A stretch of 64,000 nucleotides of DNA from Gossypium raimondii (taxonomy: Eukaryota; Streptophyta; Magnoliopsida; Malvales; Malvaceae), in contig NC_068572.1 in the NCBI RefSeq assembly GCF_025698545.1, positions 372,001 through 436,000 of the forward strand, written 5' to 3'. The translations under genes and the position numbers were made by a program. Of the stretch, positions 48,436-59,464 are shown piece by piece. The notes beneath the pieces are model-generated. The model did no database searches and was not told where the DNA came from. It saw nothing but the letters and a program-made list of their open reading frames with translations. Positions within the stretch are counted from its first letter, which is position 1, and each line of letters opens with the position of its first letter.

Positions 48436-49945
48436 CTAAGCATTTAGCTTGAAATTATCAAGGCCAACCCTTAATCCCAAGGTCTCTATTTCCTTTTGAG
48501 CTTGTGCTTGAAAAGATTTGTAAGTAAAAGGCTTGTACTTTGAACTTTGAATGGTACAATCAAATTGTGGAAACACAAAATAATTTATTGAGATTCGGTC
48601 CTCTTTCTTTTTCACCTTTACTCTATGCTTTCGCACTTGTGTATAAGTAGTTGTTTATGGCCTGATTAATGCAAAATTTTCTCATCAAATCTCAAAGGAA
48701 ACGTGTTAATTTTGATCCGAACTTGAAAACTAGACTCAATTGATTTGAATTTAAATATGATTCGATCCGATTTGATTATAAAACGTCAACAACATGAACA
48801 AGATCGAAATGGACTCTAATTCAAATTGACCCAAAACCAAAACGACATGAACCGGAATTCGAAATGATTTGAACTAAAAAAAGATTATATAAAAAAATTA
48901 TCATTTTAGGGGTCAAAGTACAATTTTACCAAATACTAATTTAAAATTTTATAAATTTTAAAAAGTCAAATTTTAAGTTTCTAATTTTAGGGGGTCAAGG
49001 CCTTGCCACCCATGGACCCAACTTGAAAAATTTTGAATCTTGACTTAAACCCAAAATGATACCAAAAAAAAAAAAAAAACCAAAATGATACAAACAAAAA
49101 AATAACCAAAAAATTTAGAAATTGAATTGATGCCATCTAAATTAATCCTAGACCAAAAATCAACATGACTTGTCCAATTGACAAGCATATAATAGGCTTA
49201 AATTATGATTTAACCCTGAATTATATTTATTTTCTCACTTTGGTATTTAAATATTTTTTGTTTCACTTTAGTTATCATTGGTTTTATTTACCCTCAAAAG
49301 AAAAAAAAAGTTACTAATAAGAACATAACACATGGCACATTTTTATTGGATGTAGTAATTTTGGAGTAAAATGAGATGAAAATTATAGTTTATGTATAAA
49401 AATAAAACAAAAAAAATTTAGGTATTGAGAAAAAAATTAGGAGCTGCATCATATCTCACAAGGTTGATGATGAGGGAATCAGCTATGGGTTTAACATGGA
49501 TCCATTTGTTATCTTTGAAAACTTGTAGTCCTCCGAGTTGGTCTTGCTTCAATATCGAAAGAACCGTGCTATTTGTATGAACTCCAACTCCCCAAGCTTG
49601 GTTACCTTTAGGGATCTGTGGGTACCGATGAACACGTATAAATCTAGTCAATTCCAACAAATAAGATTTCGATAGTCTCGAATCGAGACCAAGGTTTTTC
49701 GCCATGGATTCGTATATGGTTCTAGCAAGCCTAGCTTGGTGCCTTCCATATTCATCAATTAAACTCCTAACCCAACCACAAATATGAATGAATAAACTGT
49801 AAATTTTATACATTGTCAATGAATAAGATGATAACAGTTTACGTGAAAGAGTCAAGAAATGGATCTTTGAACTCAGATTCTAAGAGCCCAACGAGAGGAA
49901 AATTAATTATTTCGACCCAATTGCTAGTATTTAGCACATTTCTTT
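48436..49945 (-). pseudogene. 2-oxoglutarate/Fe(II) dioxygenase gene, broken (GA 2-oxidase-like)
   Basis: Three minus-strand exon traces are visible: exon 1 remnant 49945-49843 (NWVEIINFPLVGLLESEFKD), exon 2 49766 to about 49441, and exon 3 about 48640-48436. Exon 1 and exon 2 join with good borders (TTTCAC|GTAAAC to GTTAG|GAGTTT). Exon 2 has the core WGVGVHTNSTVLSIL, and exon 3 has HRVKV plus the 2OG-binding pair in DRISINYF. The layout and the tail (FQAQAQKEIETLGLRVGL) resemble gibberellin 2-oxidases of the C20 class or close relatives. Breaks: the second iron ligand in HxD is Asn instead of Asp, and a frame change lies near 49440 where the family reads NLGDMMQ. The 5' part of exon 1 is missing and is replaced at about 49943 by an inverted copy of exon 3. 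The roughly 0.8-kb second intron includes a decayed family B piece. Confidence 0.8.
48440..48676 (-). repeat. Left arm of inverted duplication (dioxygenase exon 3)
   Basis: These 237 bases cover exon 3 of the dioxygenase and a little of its upstream intron. They are repeated in inverted orientation at 49943-50179 with only scattered differences. The spacer between the arms is about 1.27 kb. Confidence 0.9.
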
Positions 49946-50179
49946 TGCATTAATCAGGCCATAAACAATTACTTATACACAAGTACGAAAGCATAGAGTA
50001 AAGGTGAAGAAGTAAGAGGACCGAATCTCAATAAATTATTTTGTGTTTCCGCAATTTGATTGTACCATTCAAAGTTCAAAGTACAAGCCTTTTACTTACA
50101 AATCTTTTCAAGCACAAGCTCAAAAGGAAATAGAGACCTTGGGATTTAAGGTTGGCCTTGATAATTTCAAGCTAAATGC
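49943..50179 (+). repeat. Right arm of inverted duplication (extra copy of dioxygenase exon 3)
   Basis: This plus-strand copy encodes the same C-terminal stretch (EDRISINYFVFPQFDCTIQS and FQAQAQKEIETLGFKVGLDN) ending LNA-stop. A TAA falls in the Lys-rich segment just before EDRIS. It has no upstream exons in its own orientation, so it is a duplicated exon fragment. It keeps GFKVGL, the family-typical form, where the left arm has GLRVGL. Confidence 0.9.
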
Positions 50180-51138
50180 ATAGTGTTTGTGTGTTTTGTG
50201 AAAGTTGATTTTATTTTATTTATTTTTTAAAATTTAAAATTTAATTATAATCTAAATGATAGCAATTAAATTAGTTAGATCAAATTTTGATATTGGTCTC
50301 GTAAGTTATGGATTTAATTTCGCTTCTCTAATTGGATTTTTAAAATTTCAATCTCAACTCAAACAATAGTCATTAAACCCATGAATTGAAATAACATCAT
50401 TTTTTTTTTAGTAGTACTATTATGTGGAAATAGAAACATAACATGACATTACATATGTGATAATATATTTATCGTATAAGTTTTGAAAATAGTAGAAATT
50501 AATTTAACAAATTTAACTGCTATCGTTAATTAGGATAGAAATTTCAAATTAAAAAAATACAAAATTAGAATGGATGAAATTGAAATATAAAATTGAATTT
50601 GCAAGAGAACATAAAAAAATATGTTGAGGGATATAATAATTAGATTTTTCTGCTTCAATTTTACATTTTGAAATAAATCTCAAAATTATATATGAAATTA
50701 GGCGTCATTTTCAAGTGGGTGTTGGGTATTGAAATAGATATAAATATGTGTAATATAGATATATTTAAATAATTTTAAAGAATTGGTTCAAATATTTAGA
50801 GAATCGAACTTTGATTTAATGGAATTATTCTAATATTATTAGTTTTTTTTGTTGTTGTTATTATTTTTACACTTGAGTCGAAATATTCATAAATTTGTAT
50901 AAATATATCAAATTTGTTAAATAAAAATAACAAATTACTGTTTTCAACATTATCAACACTACAATTTATTGTTACTAGTTCAAAAAACAATTTATTGTAA
51001 CTAACGTAAACATTCGACTTAATTTCCTTTCTTTATATTCTTCACAAAGAGAAAATTCTATGAAAAGCATTAAGCCTTCGCACAATTCCTTACCTCACAT
51101 CCAATCCTATCAATACGCTACAACCGGCGGCAGAAACT
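50180..51138. other. Spacer and CHX copy 1 upstream region
   Basis: AT-rich spacer without a gene. The last about 120 bases (from about 51020) hold the likely leader of the first CHX gene. They include AAGCATTAAGCCTTCGCACA, which resembles AAGCATTAAACCTTACATTA before copy 3. Confidence 0.5.
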
Positions 51139-53682
51139 ATGGGTGACGCACCGCCACCGTATCTTCCTTACGGAAACAAAACGCTCGAAGTTTGTGTTCC
51201 GGGTGAGGTAGACTCAAAGGGTATATGGGAAAACCTGTCGTATCCCTCCGTGTTCCTCTCCTATCCATTGCCGCGTCTCGAGTTGCAAATCTTATTGACA
51301 TTTTTGTGTAGTCATATCATTTATCTTATCGTCAAGCCACTTGGAATTACATTCTTTGCCACTCAAATGTTTGTAAGTTATCATCTCTTTTGATAAATTT
51401 GTGTTCGGAATGCATGCTTTCATCGGAATTGGATTAAATTTTTTTTTTTAACATGTAGGCCGGTTTGCTGTTGGGGCATACAGTATTGGGAAAACTAGAC
51501 ACAATCAACGAATTGTTGTTTCCTCAGGTATCAGGCATTGAAATCATTGATACCACGGGGCTTTTCGGTTTCGTCATATTTTTGTTCTTAATGGGAGTGA
51601 AAATGGATTTGAGGGTAGCGTTTAGGTCGACGAAGAGAGCCGCGGTGATCGGTTTTATATCCATTTTAGCACCTATAACCGTTGGTTTAATGATTTTCGC
51701 GGCCTTCAAAAAGCCTGAACAAAGCAAGGAGGTAAACTTGGAACGTTTACTCGGAACAACCATTGAATCGTTGACATCTTTTTCAGTCATCGCTTGCCTC
51801 CTCAGCGAACTCAATATCCTAAACTCCGAGCTCGGAAGATTAGCACTATCAGCGTCGGCCATCGCAGACGTGGGCACCTTGATCCTCGTCTTTGTCTTTT
51901 CGTCCATGGCAAAATGGGCCAATGCACCATCAGTAGCCGCAGTTAACACGGCGGCATCCATTGCTTTTGTGGTTATCCTCTTCTTCGTGTTCCGTCCGAT
52001 AATGTTTTGGGTAATAAACACGACACCCGAAGGAAAACCGATTAAGGAAGTGTACATTGTGCTCATAGTAATGGTGGCTATAGGGTGTAGTATATTCTCT
52101 CATTTCTTCGGCGATTCACCATTAATCGGTGCTTTCGTCTTTGGCTTAGCCGTTCCAGATGGTCCGCCGTTAGGTTCTGCCTTGGTAGACAAGCTTGAAT
52201 GCTTTGTCAATGGTGTTTTTCTCGCAGTCTTCACAACCACATCAACAATGCGAGTCGATGTGAAATCGATGATGGAGAATCAATCTAGATTCCTATTTAG
52301 TATCATTTTTGTTTGTGTAACGTTCCTTGCAAAAGTTATATCTTGTTTTATAGTCACATTTTGGAGCTTAATGCCCTTAAAGGACTCATTGGCATTTGCT
52401 TTAATCATGAGCAGCAAAGGGATTGTGGAATTATCATATTTCTGCAGTTTCATAGATAATAAGGTACAGATCGAAAACTCGGTTGAGTTCGAATCTCCAT
52501 CGTTTCGTAAATTAAACACTGAATGTACTTTTTCATTTGCAGATTATGTCCAAAGCAACTTTTAGTGTCTTGGTACTCGGTATCCTTGTAAATTCAACTA
52601 TGGTCCCACTCTTGGTGAAGTTGCTTTACAACCCGGATTCGAGAAGATATGCAGGGTATGAAAAACGAACCTTAATGCACTTAAAACCCGATTCCGAGCT
52701 TCGGGTTCTTGCATGCACTCATAGATCCGAAAACGTCTCCACCATCATCGAGTTGCTTGACCTTACATGTCCTGCGAAGGAGAGTCCTCAACTTGTTTTT
52801 GCCCTTCATATTGTTGAACTAAAGGGACGTGATTCTCCTGTGTTTATAGCTCACCAAAAGAATGGAAACAGTGCCCTAAGTTCTTTAGAAAACATCTTTG
52901 CTTACAATCAATACGAACAGAACAATTGGGATTCCGTTACAGTTCATGCTTTCACGGCAATCTCGCCGCCTAAGCTCATGCACGAAGATATCTGTATTAT
53001 GGCACTCAACAAGCAAACGTCTTTTGTAATCCTTCCCTTCCATAGGAAATTCTCTATTGACGGATCAATCGAAGACGAAAACAGTGTGATGCGGAACGTG
53101 AATTGTAGTGTCCTGGACCGAGCACCGTGCTCGGTAGGGATCCTCATTGACAGCAGGGTAGCCGATAGGGGAAGGAAGACATTAAAGACATCATCAAGGA
53201 TGCCAACCTGCTCAATCGGGATGCTTTTCATAGGCGGGAAAGACGATCGGGAGGCTTTAACGTTAGCCAAAAGGATGGCACGTGACCCTCAAGTGAATCT
53301 GACCGTGATCCGTCTCATTGCTGATCATCATCATTCCGGGAATATCATGGACTGGGACGGCATACTCGATTCCGAGATTTTGAAAGATGTTAAGCAAAAA
53401 AATGAAGTTGGTAACAGTTGCAACATAATGTATGCGGAAAAAGTTTCCAACGACGGGCCACAAGCCGCGGGGGTCATTAGATCGATCGTGAACAACTACG
53501 ATTTGATCATCGTCGGTAGGCGATACGGGGTGGAATCGGTACAAACGATGGGTTTAGCGGAATGGTGTGAATTCCCTGAATTAGGGGTGGTCGGAGATCT
53601 CCTTGCATCAACGGATTTAAATAGTAGTGTATCAGTATTAGTTGTACAACAACAATATTATGTAGAGCTAGGTAGACATTAA
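51139..53682 (+). CDS. CHX: Cation/H+ antiporter, CHX family, tandem copy 1
   Basis: Three exons, 51139-51372, 51459-52463 and 52543-53682, give 792 residues, normal for plant CHX proteins. A short N-terminal tail is followed by about 12 membrane spans of the Na+/H+ exchanger (CPA2) domain to about residue 430, then a long cytosolic C-terminal region (about 440-792) with two universal-stress-protein-like halves. The GLFGFVIFLFLMGVKMD span and the ESLTSFSVIACLLSELNIL span are typical. The transport Asp is 215 in AIADV, where copies 2 and 3 read VGD. Known CHX proteins exchange K+ or other monovalent cations for H+ in endomembranes or the plasma membrane. The N-terminus (PYGNKTLEVCVP then GIWEN) is like Arabidopsis CHX3/CHX4. 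Intron positions are identical in all three copies; introns here are short (86 and 79 bases). No break is visible. Confidence 0.92.
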
Positions 53683-53734
53683 TTAAATATGTATAATCCA
53701 TCGCATCGATTCACAAATAAAAAAAAAAATTCAT

Positions 53735-54190
53735 CATACATCTCTAAACTATTATTTTTATTCTAAATTGATCCCCAAACTTCTAAATATTCTAATTACA
53801 TCCCCAAACTATCAATGTTATATCAATTAGGTCATTCTATTATTAAAACTATTAACTCAATCATTAAATGATAGATCAAATTTTATGTGATATAATTTAA
53901 AATGAAAATTGTAAAGAAAAGTAAAATTTTACCACGTAAATTTTAAACGTTAAAACTAAAAATAAAGTAAAAATGAAAAACAAAAGAGAGAGAGAGAGAG
54001 AGTGAAAGATGCCTCAAAACCAAGATTTTTACTGCCTTCTTTTTCTTTGAACTTTGCATTTTAAACTACGCCACATAAGATCTAAAGTCGCATTTAATTG
54101 TTAATTTATCAAATTTAGTAATAAAATGACCTTTTTAATATAACCTCAATAATTTAAAGATGTATTAGAATATTTCAAAATTTAAAAACC
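53735..54190. repeat. Dispersed repeat family F, copy 2
   Basis: It is related to 43860-44345 by the shared CTAATTACATCCCCAAACTA and AATCATTAAATGATAGATC-type phrases, with reverse-complement counterparts at its right side. A GA microsatellite lies in the middle. Non-coding. Confidence 0.55.
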
Positions 54191-55694
54191 CACTTTTAGA
54201 ATAATAGTTATAGCTGGAAGATGCATGATGGAACTAAGTCAATTTTATTTTAATTTTGGCTTGTTGTTGTTTTTATCTCGAAAGCCTCGAGCTCAAACAA
54301 ATTAAACTTGATTGTTGAATTCAATGTTAGTGCCACTTGCACATTCTATTTCCATCATTCATAACGACTCACTTTGTGATTAGATGGCTGCAAATTCCGT
54401 GAACATCTTTCTATGTTTTTTTTAGGAAGGTCAGCAAAAGTTACATAAGATTGATTTTGATAAATACCAATCAAGTAAGGATTTTTATTTGAAGAATTTA
54501 AGCAGGGTAAAGTGATTAGATTTGAAGAGATTCAATTTCGTCAAAAGAGTTTTTACATATTTGATGCCTCACACCAATAAAATATTACAAGCTTATAATA
54601 CCTATATATAAAAAGGCTTGATTATGCATCTCTTATTTGTTCATTGACAGCAACTTGTTTTAATACAAATACTTTGTAAAGAAATTGTTTTTGAGGTTCA
54701 TTTGTTCAAGATCTTAATTGATGTATTGGGTGTAAGGTTGTAAATGGATGAGTAAGTTAAACTTAAATAACGACTTGTAATGTTAAAATATAGTGAATTA
54801 TTCTAGTCTCGCAAATGTATAAACTTTTCCAATTGCCTAACCATCTTTGCTCATTGCCATGGGAGTCGGTATTGGCCGATATTGTTCCAGTCCTAAATCA
54901 ATATCGAATAGTTTATGTTCTGTTATGATAATATTTTTTTGCGCATTTCAACCATTTTGGTGTGTTTCGGCCTATTTCAGTCAATACCAGCATGTATTAG
55001 TACATACCGGCTTGCGTAGATTGGTACAAAATTTTGATATTTTAAACCAACTTTTGAATTTTGTATCTTAACCATTTTAAATTTTCTATAATTACATTTA
55101 AAATTAATAGTTATTAATTTAAATTATTGAACCTAATTAATAATTACAAAACTTATATTAACATATAAATATGTTTATAGGGATGTAATTAAGATATATT
55201 TGTCTGTCTGTATGATATATAATTTATTTATTTTACCAAAATAATATGTAATTTATTAAGAAATAAAAATTAAACTATAATTATATTTTGGTTTTGTTTC
55301 GAAGAGAAGGATCCAATTATTCAGAGCAAACATTATCCTTACCCTTATTTTAAGAGATTTGAGGCTGCCGTGTAAATTATAATAATGATGAGATAAATGA
55401 TAAATTTTATACACTTGAAGAAGCCTATAACTAGCCAATTGATTGGCGTTTTAGAGTGAGTGATTGTAACATTACGGTATTTTGTTGGGGTTGTAATTAT
55501 TCGTTGTGTAAAGGTAGAAACATTGTGGAATAGAATAAGATTGGTGATTCTGAATTATTTTAACAAATATCACGTGTTAATTTCTCGTATAATTTATCTG
55601 TAAAACTACCTTATATTGAGATATAAATTTTAACATTTTACAGTGATAAAATCGAGTTTAGTGACTCAATAAACTAAATTTTAAGTAAATATGT

Positions 55695-55945
55695 CGGAAA
55701 TCTAGTTGAAACAACTAGAAATTGTTAACATTAACAAGAAAAACCCAAAATTTGTTGCTAACTTGAAATTTTAACCCGATTGATTAACATTGCAACAATT
55801 TCTTTTAACTTTCTTACTTTGCATTCTAAAAAAAAATTTCTATGTGAAGTATTAAACCTTGCATTGTTCTTTCCCTTATCATTCAATACATTCTCTTCAT
55901 TAATACCATTTTAATCTTAGCCACAAGAGACAGCCAGCGGCAACC
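55695..55945 (+). promoter_or_regulatory. Duplicated proximal upstream region of CHX copy 2
   Basis: Phrases AATCTAGTTGAAACAAC, TTTGCATTCTAA, GTATTAAACCTTGCATTGTT and TCTTTCCCTTATCA recur in the same order before copy 3 (59267-59464). The shared block runs up to the start codon, so the duplication carried leader and proximal promoter. No individual control site is identified. Confidence 0.55.
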
Positions 55946-58863
55946 ATGGTCGAAGCACCATCACCGCTTCCCCACCAAAATGACACATATGAGTTTTGCA
56001 TCATTTTACCTCCCAGAATAAATTCAGCTGGTATCTGGGAAAATCTGGCTTACCCGTCGACGATGTTGACATACTCATTGCCACTTCTAGAGATGCAGAT
56101 CGTCATGATATTCGTCTCCTCTCATCTCATTTATGCCATCCTCAAGCCTCTTGGAATCACCTTATTCGCCTCACAAATTATTGTACGTTAATCAATCACT
56201 TACCCCCCACCCCCTCTCTCTCTATATATTCTTGAGTTATTATGGTATGGTTCATGAAATGCATGTCAAGTAAGTGAAACCTAAATTTTTTTTTTACTAG
56301 GCCGGGCTCATCTTGGGACCTCCAATAATGGGGAAACTAAACGCATTCAGGAACATATTTTATCGTCGAGAGTTAGGTGTAGAAATGATCGACGCTGTAT
56401 CAGTATTCGGTTTCACATTATTTATATTCCTAACGGGAGTGAAAATGGATGTGAAGATGGCATTTAACTCAACAAAGAAATCCGTAGTAATTGGAATCAT
56501 ATCCCTTTTATCTCCCATCGTGGTCGGAATAGTGCTTCACAAGACCTTCAACGAACATAAACGAATGAATGATGTAATAAAAACCGAACGAATAGTCGGA
56601 ACATTGATCGAATCAACAACATCGTTTTCGGTCATCGCCTGCGTTCTCACCGAGCTCAAGATCATAAATTCTGAACTCGGACGACTCGCTCTATCGTCGG
56701 CCTCCGTAGGTGACTTGAGCACCTTGTTTCTAGTTCACATAATTTCATTATCACAAGATTGGGCCACGTCACCATTGTTGGCTCTACAACGCGTACTTGT
56801 GGCTTTTCTTTTCATAACAGTCCTTTTCTTCGTGTTTCGCCCAATGATGTTTTGGATCATTAAAAAAACACCAGAAGGAGAACCAATTGAGGAAGTGTAC
56901 ATCGTGGCCATCCTGATGGTTGCTATAGGATGTGCTATATTTACACATTGGACCCAGCAAGCACCTTTAATCGGTGCTTTTCTCTTCGGCTTAGCCGTGC
57001 CTGACGGTCCGCCACTAGGGTCGACGTTGATAAACAAGTTCGAATGCTTTGTCAATGGCATCTTTCTTGCTGTCTACATAACAGCATCGGCAATGAGGGT
57101 TAATCCGAGGAAGATGGTGTCGAATCCACCCAGAGTCAAATTTTCTATAATTTCATTTTTCTTGACATTCCTTGCAAAATTTATATCTTGCTTCATAGCA
57201 TCTTTTGTGAGCTTCATGCCCTTTAGGGACTCCTTGGCTTTTGGTCTCATTATGAGCAGCAAAGGGGTCGTGGAGTTGGCGTATTTTTCTACTTTCAGAG
57301 ACAATTGGGTAAGTTGTCCTGTTTAGCATAATGATAAATCTAAACTTTTAATATTTTGAGACCCAATCTTTTCAGTTAAATTTAATTATTAATCTTTTAA
57401 AAAACATTAAATTATTTTTTAAAACTGACTAAAACATCACTTATTTTTATCTATGCTAGTATAGCAATATGCGTCACAATCCAGATAATTTAGGCTAGCA
57501 TGATATTATTATTTTTATATGTCACATTAATAAATAATTAAAAAATCATAAAAAATTAAAAAATAACATAAAATACTCTTTAAGTTATTTAAATATTTAA
57601 CATTTTAGTTCATATTTCCCTTAAAAATCATTAATTTGACTCATTTTCTTGAAGGTGAAATTTAAATGCGAAAGTAATTAAAAGTTAAAGCCTAAATGTA
57701 TGATTATGACAAGCTCTAATTATGCTTTTCATTTGCAGGTTATATCAGAAGCAACTTTTAGCGTGGCGGTCTTTGCCATTCTTGTAAATGCAACTGTAAT
57801 CCCACTCCTAGTGAGGTTCCTTTACGACCCAGTTTCAAGAAAATATGCAGGATATAAAAGACGGAACTTAATGCACTTAAAACCCGATGCTGAGCTACGG
57901 GTACTTGCATGCATTCATTGGCCTGAAAATGTCTCAGCCATGATCGATTTGCTTGACCTCACATGCCCTATGACAGAAAGTCCCAGTGTTATTTACGCCC
58001 TTCACTTGATCGAGTTAATGGCTCGTGATTCACCGGTGTTTATAGCTCACCACAAGCATGAAACTAACACCAACGTCGGCGGTTCCTTTGAGGACATCCT
58101 TGCGTTCTATCAATACGAGCAGAACAATTGGGGTTTGGTCACAGTTAATGCTTTCACAGCAATCTCACCGCCGAAGCTCATGCATGAAGATATTTGCACT
58201 ATGGCTCTTGACAAGCAAACATCTTTCATAATTCTCCCTTTCCATAGGAAATGGTCCGTTAACGGGTCTGTAGAAGCAGAAAACAATGTGGTACGGAACG
58301 TGAATTGTAGCGTCTTGGACCGATCACCATGCTCGGTAGGGATCCTCATTGACCGTGGTGGGAGGCGGAAACCGATGAAATCGTCGTCCTACTCTGTTGG
58401 GATTCTTTTCTTAGGTGGCAAAGACGATAGGGAGGCTTTAACGTTGGCGAAAAGGATGGCTCGAGACCCTCGAGTGAAGCTAACTGTGATCCGTCTCATT
58501 GCATATCAAGATCGCAGAGATGTCTTAGACTGGGACACGATAATGGATATTGAGATATTGAAAGATGTTAAGCAAAATAATGGAGTACTTGGTAATGACT
58601 GTGACATCATGTATGTAGAACAAGTATCGGATAGCGGATCACAGACTGCGAAGATCATTAGGTCGGTTGCCGACTATTATGATTTGATAATCGTCGGTAG
58701 ACGCTACGGAGTGGAGTCGATACAATCAATGGGTTTATCAGAATGGAGTGAATTCCCTGAGCTAGGGATTGTCGGAGACCTTTTTGCATCTACAGATTTA
58801 GATAGCAGGGTATCTGTATTAGTTGTGCAACAACAACATTATATAGCTGAAAGTAGACATTGA
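55946..58863 (+). CDS. CHX: Cation/H+ antiporter, CHX family, tandem copy 2
   Basis: Exons 55946-56182, 56301-57308 and 57739-58863 give 789 residues. Domain order is as in copy 1. The exchanger domain includes VFGFTLFIFLTGVKMD and the ESTTSFSVIACVLTELKII span, with the transport Asp at 217 in SVGDL. The cytosolic tail has LRVLACIHWPENVSAMIDLL and the end SVLVVQQQHYIAESRH. Intron 2 is 430 bases, against 79 in copy 1, and contains unrelated AT-rich sequence. Codon 3 of the first exon and the leader closely match copy 3, so copies 2 and 3 look like the more recent pair. Substrate is likely a monovalent cation, by family. No break is visible. Confidence 0.92.
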
Positions 58864-59464
58864 TTATGATTATCTATTTTTGGTTCATACTTTTGTAGGA
58901 AATAAAATTTAAGATTCTAATCTTAAAAATAATATTATTGTACAATCATAAATCCTAAACGAATATGAAAAATAGCCGCAATTAAATCGTTATTAGAATA
59001 AAAATGCTTAAAAAGTAAATCATGTTAAATTTGTTAAATCAAGATTAAATTGACCAAATATATAAACAATAAAAGTTATATTTATTATTATACCAAAAAT
59101 ATATATACAATTGTCGAAAAAATATTGACCGTGTTTGGCAAATTACTGATTGTAGTGGATGATTTGATCAAATTAATATGTGTAAAATGATAAATAAATA
59201 TACGACACAAATAAGATATATAATTCTGGTAATTTTGCAGGTACCACCAATTTTTTTTTTCAGGTGGCCGAAAATCTAGTTGAAACAACGAGTATTTATT
59301 GAACATTAATAAGAAAACCCAAAAATAGTTGCTAATTTGATATTTTAATTTGCATTCTAAGAAAAATTCTACGTAAAGCATTAAACCTTACATTATTCTT
59401 TCCCTTATCATCCAATTCCTTCCCTTCATTAATACCAGAATCTTAGCGACAGTCAGCCGTAGCG
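58864..59464. other. Spacer between CHX copies 2 and 3
   Basis: This is 3' UTR and AT-rich sequence of about 400 bases, then the shared upstream block of copy 3 from about 59267. A local ORF on the minus strand (59088-59381) overlaps this block and is not supported. Confidence 0.5.
59267..59464 (+). promoter_or_regulatory. Duplicated proximal upstream region of CHX copy 3
   Basis: This is the counterpart of 55695-55945. The order AATCTAGTTGAAACAAC, TTTGCATTCTAAGAAAAATT, GCATTAAACCTTACATTATT, TCTTTCCCTTATCATCCAAT and TTCATTAATACCA is kept. It ends at the start codon of copy 3. Confidence 0.55.

Larger units (their letters stand above)
53683..55945. other. Spacer between CHX copies 1 and 2
   Basis: This spacer holds the 3' UTR of copy 1, the family F repeat (53735-54190), a GA microsatellite (about 53984-54002) and AT-rich sequence. 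The 3' end is the proximal upstream region shared with copy 3. ORFs at 54847-55071 and 55256-55438 are not supported. Confidence 0.5.
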
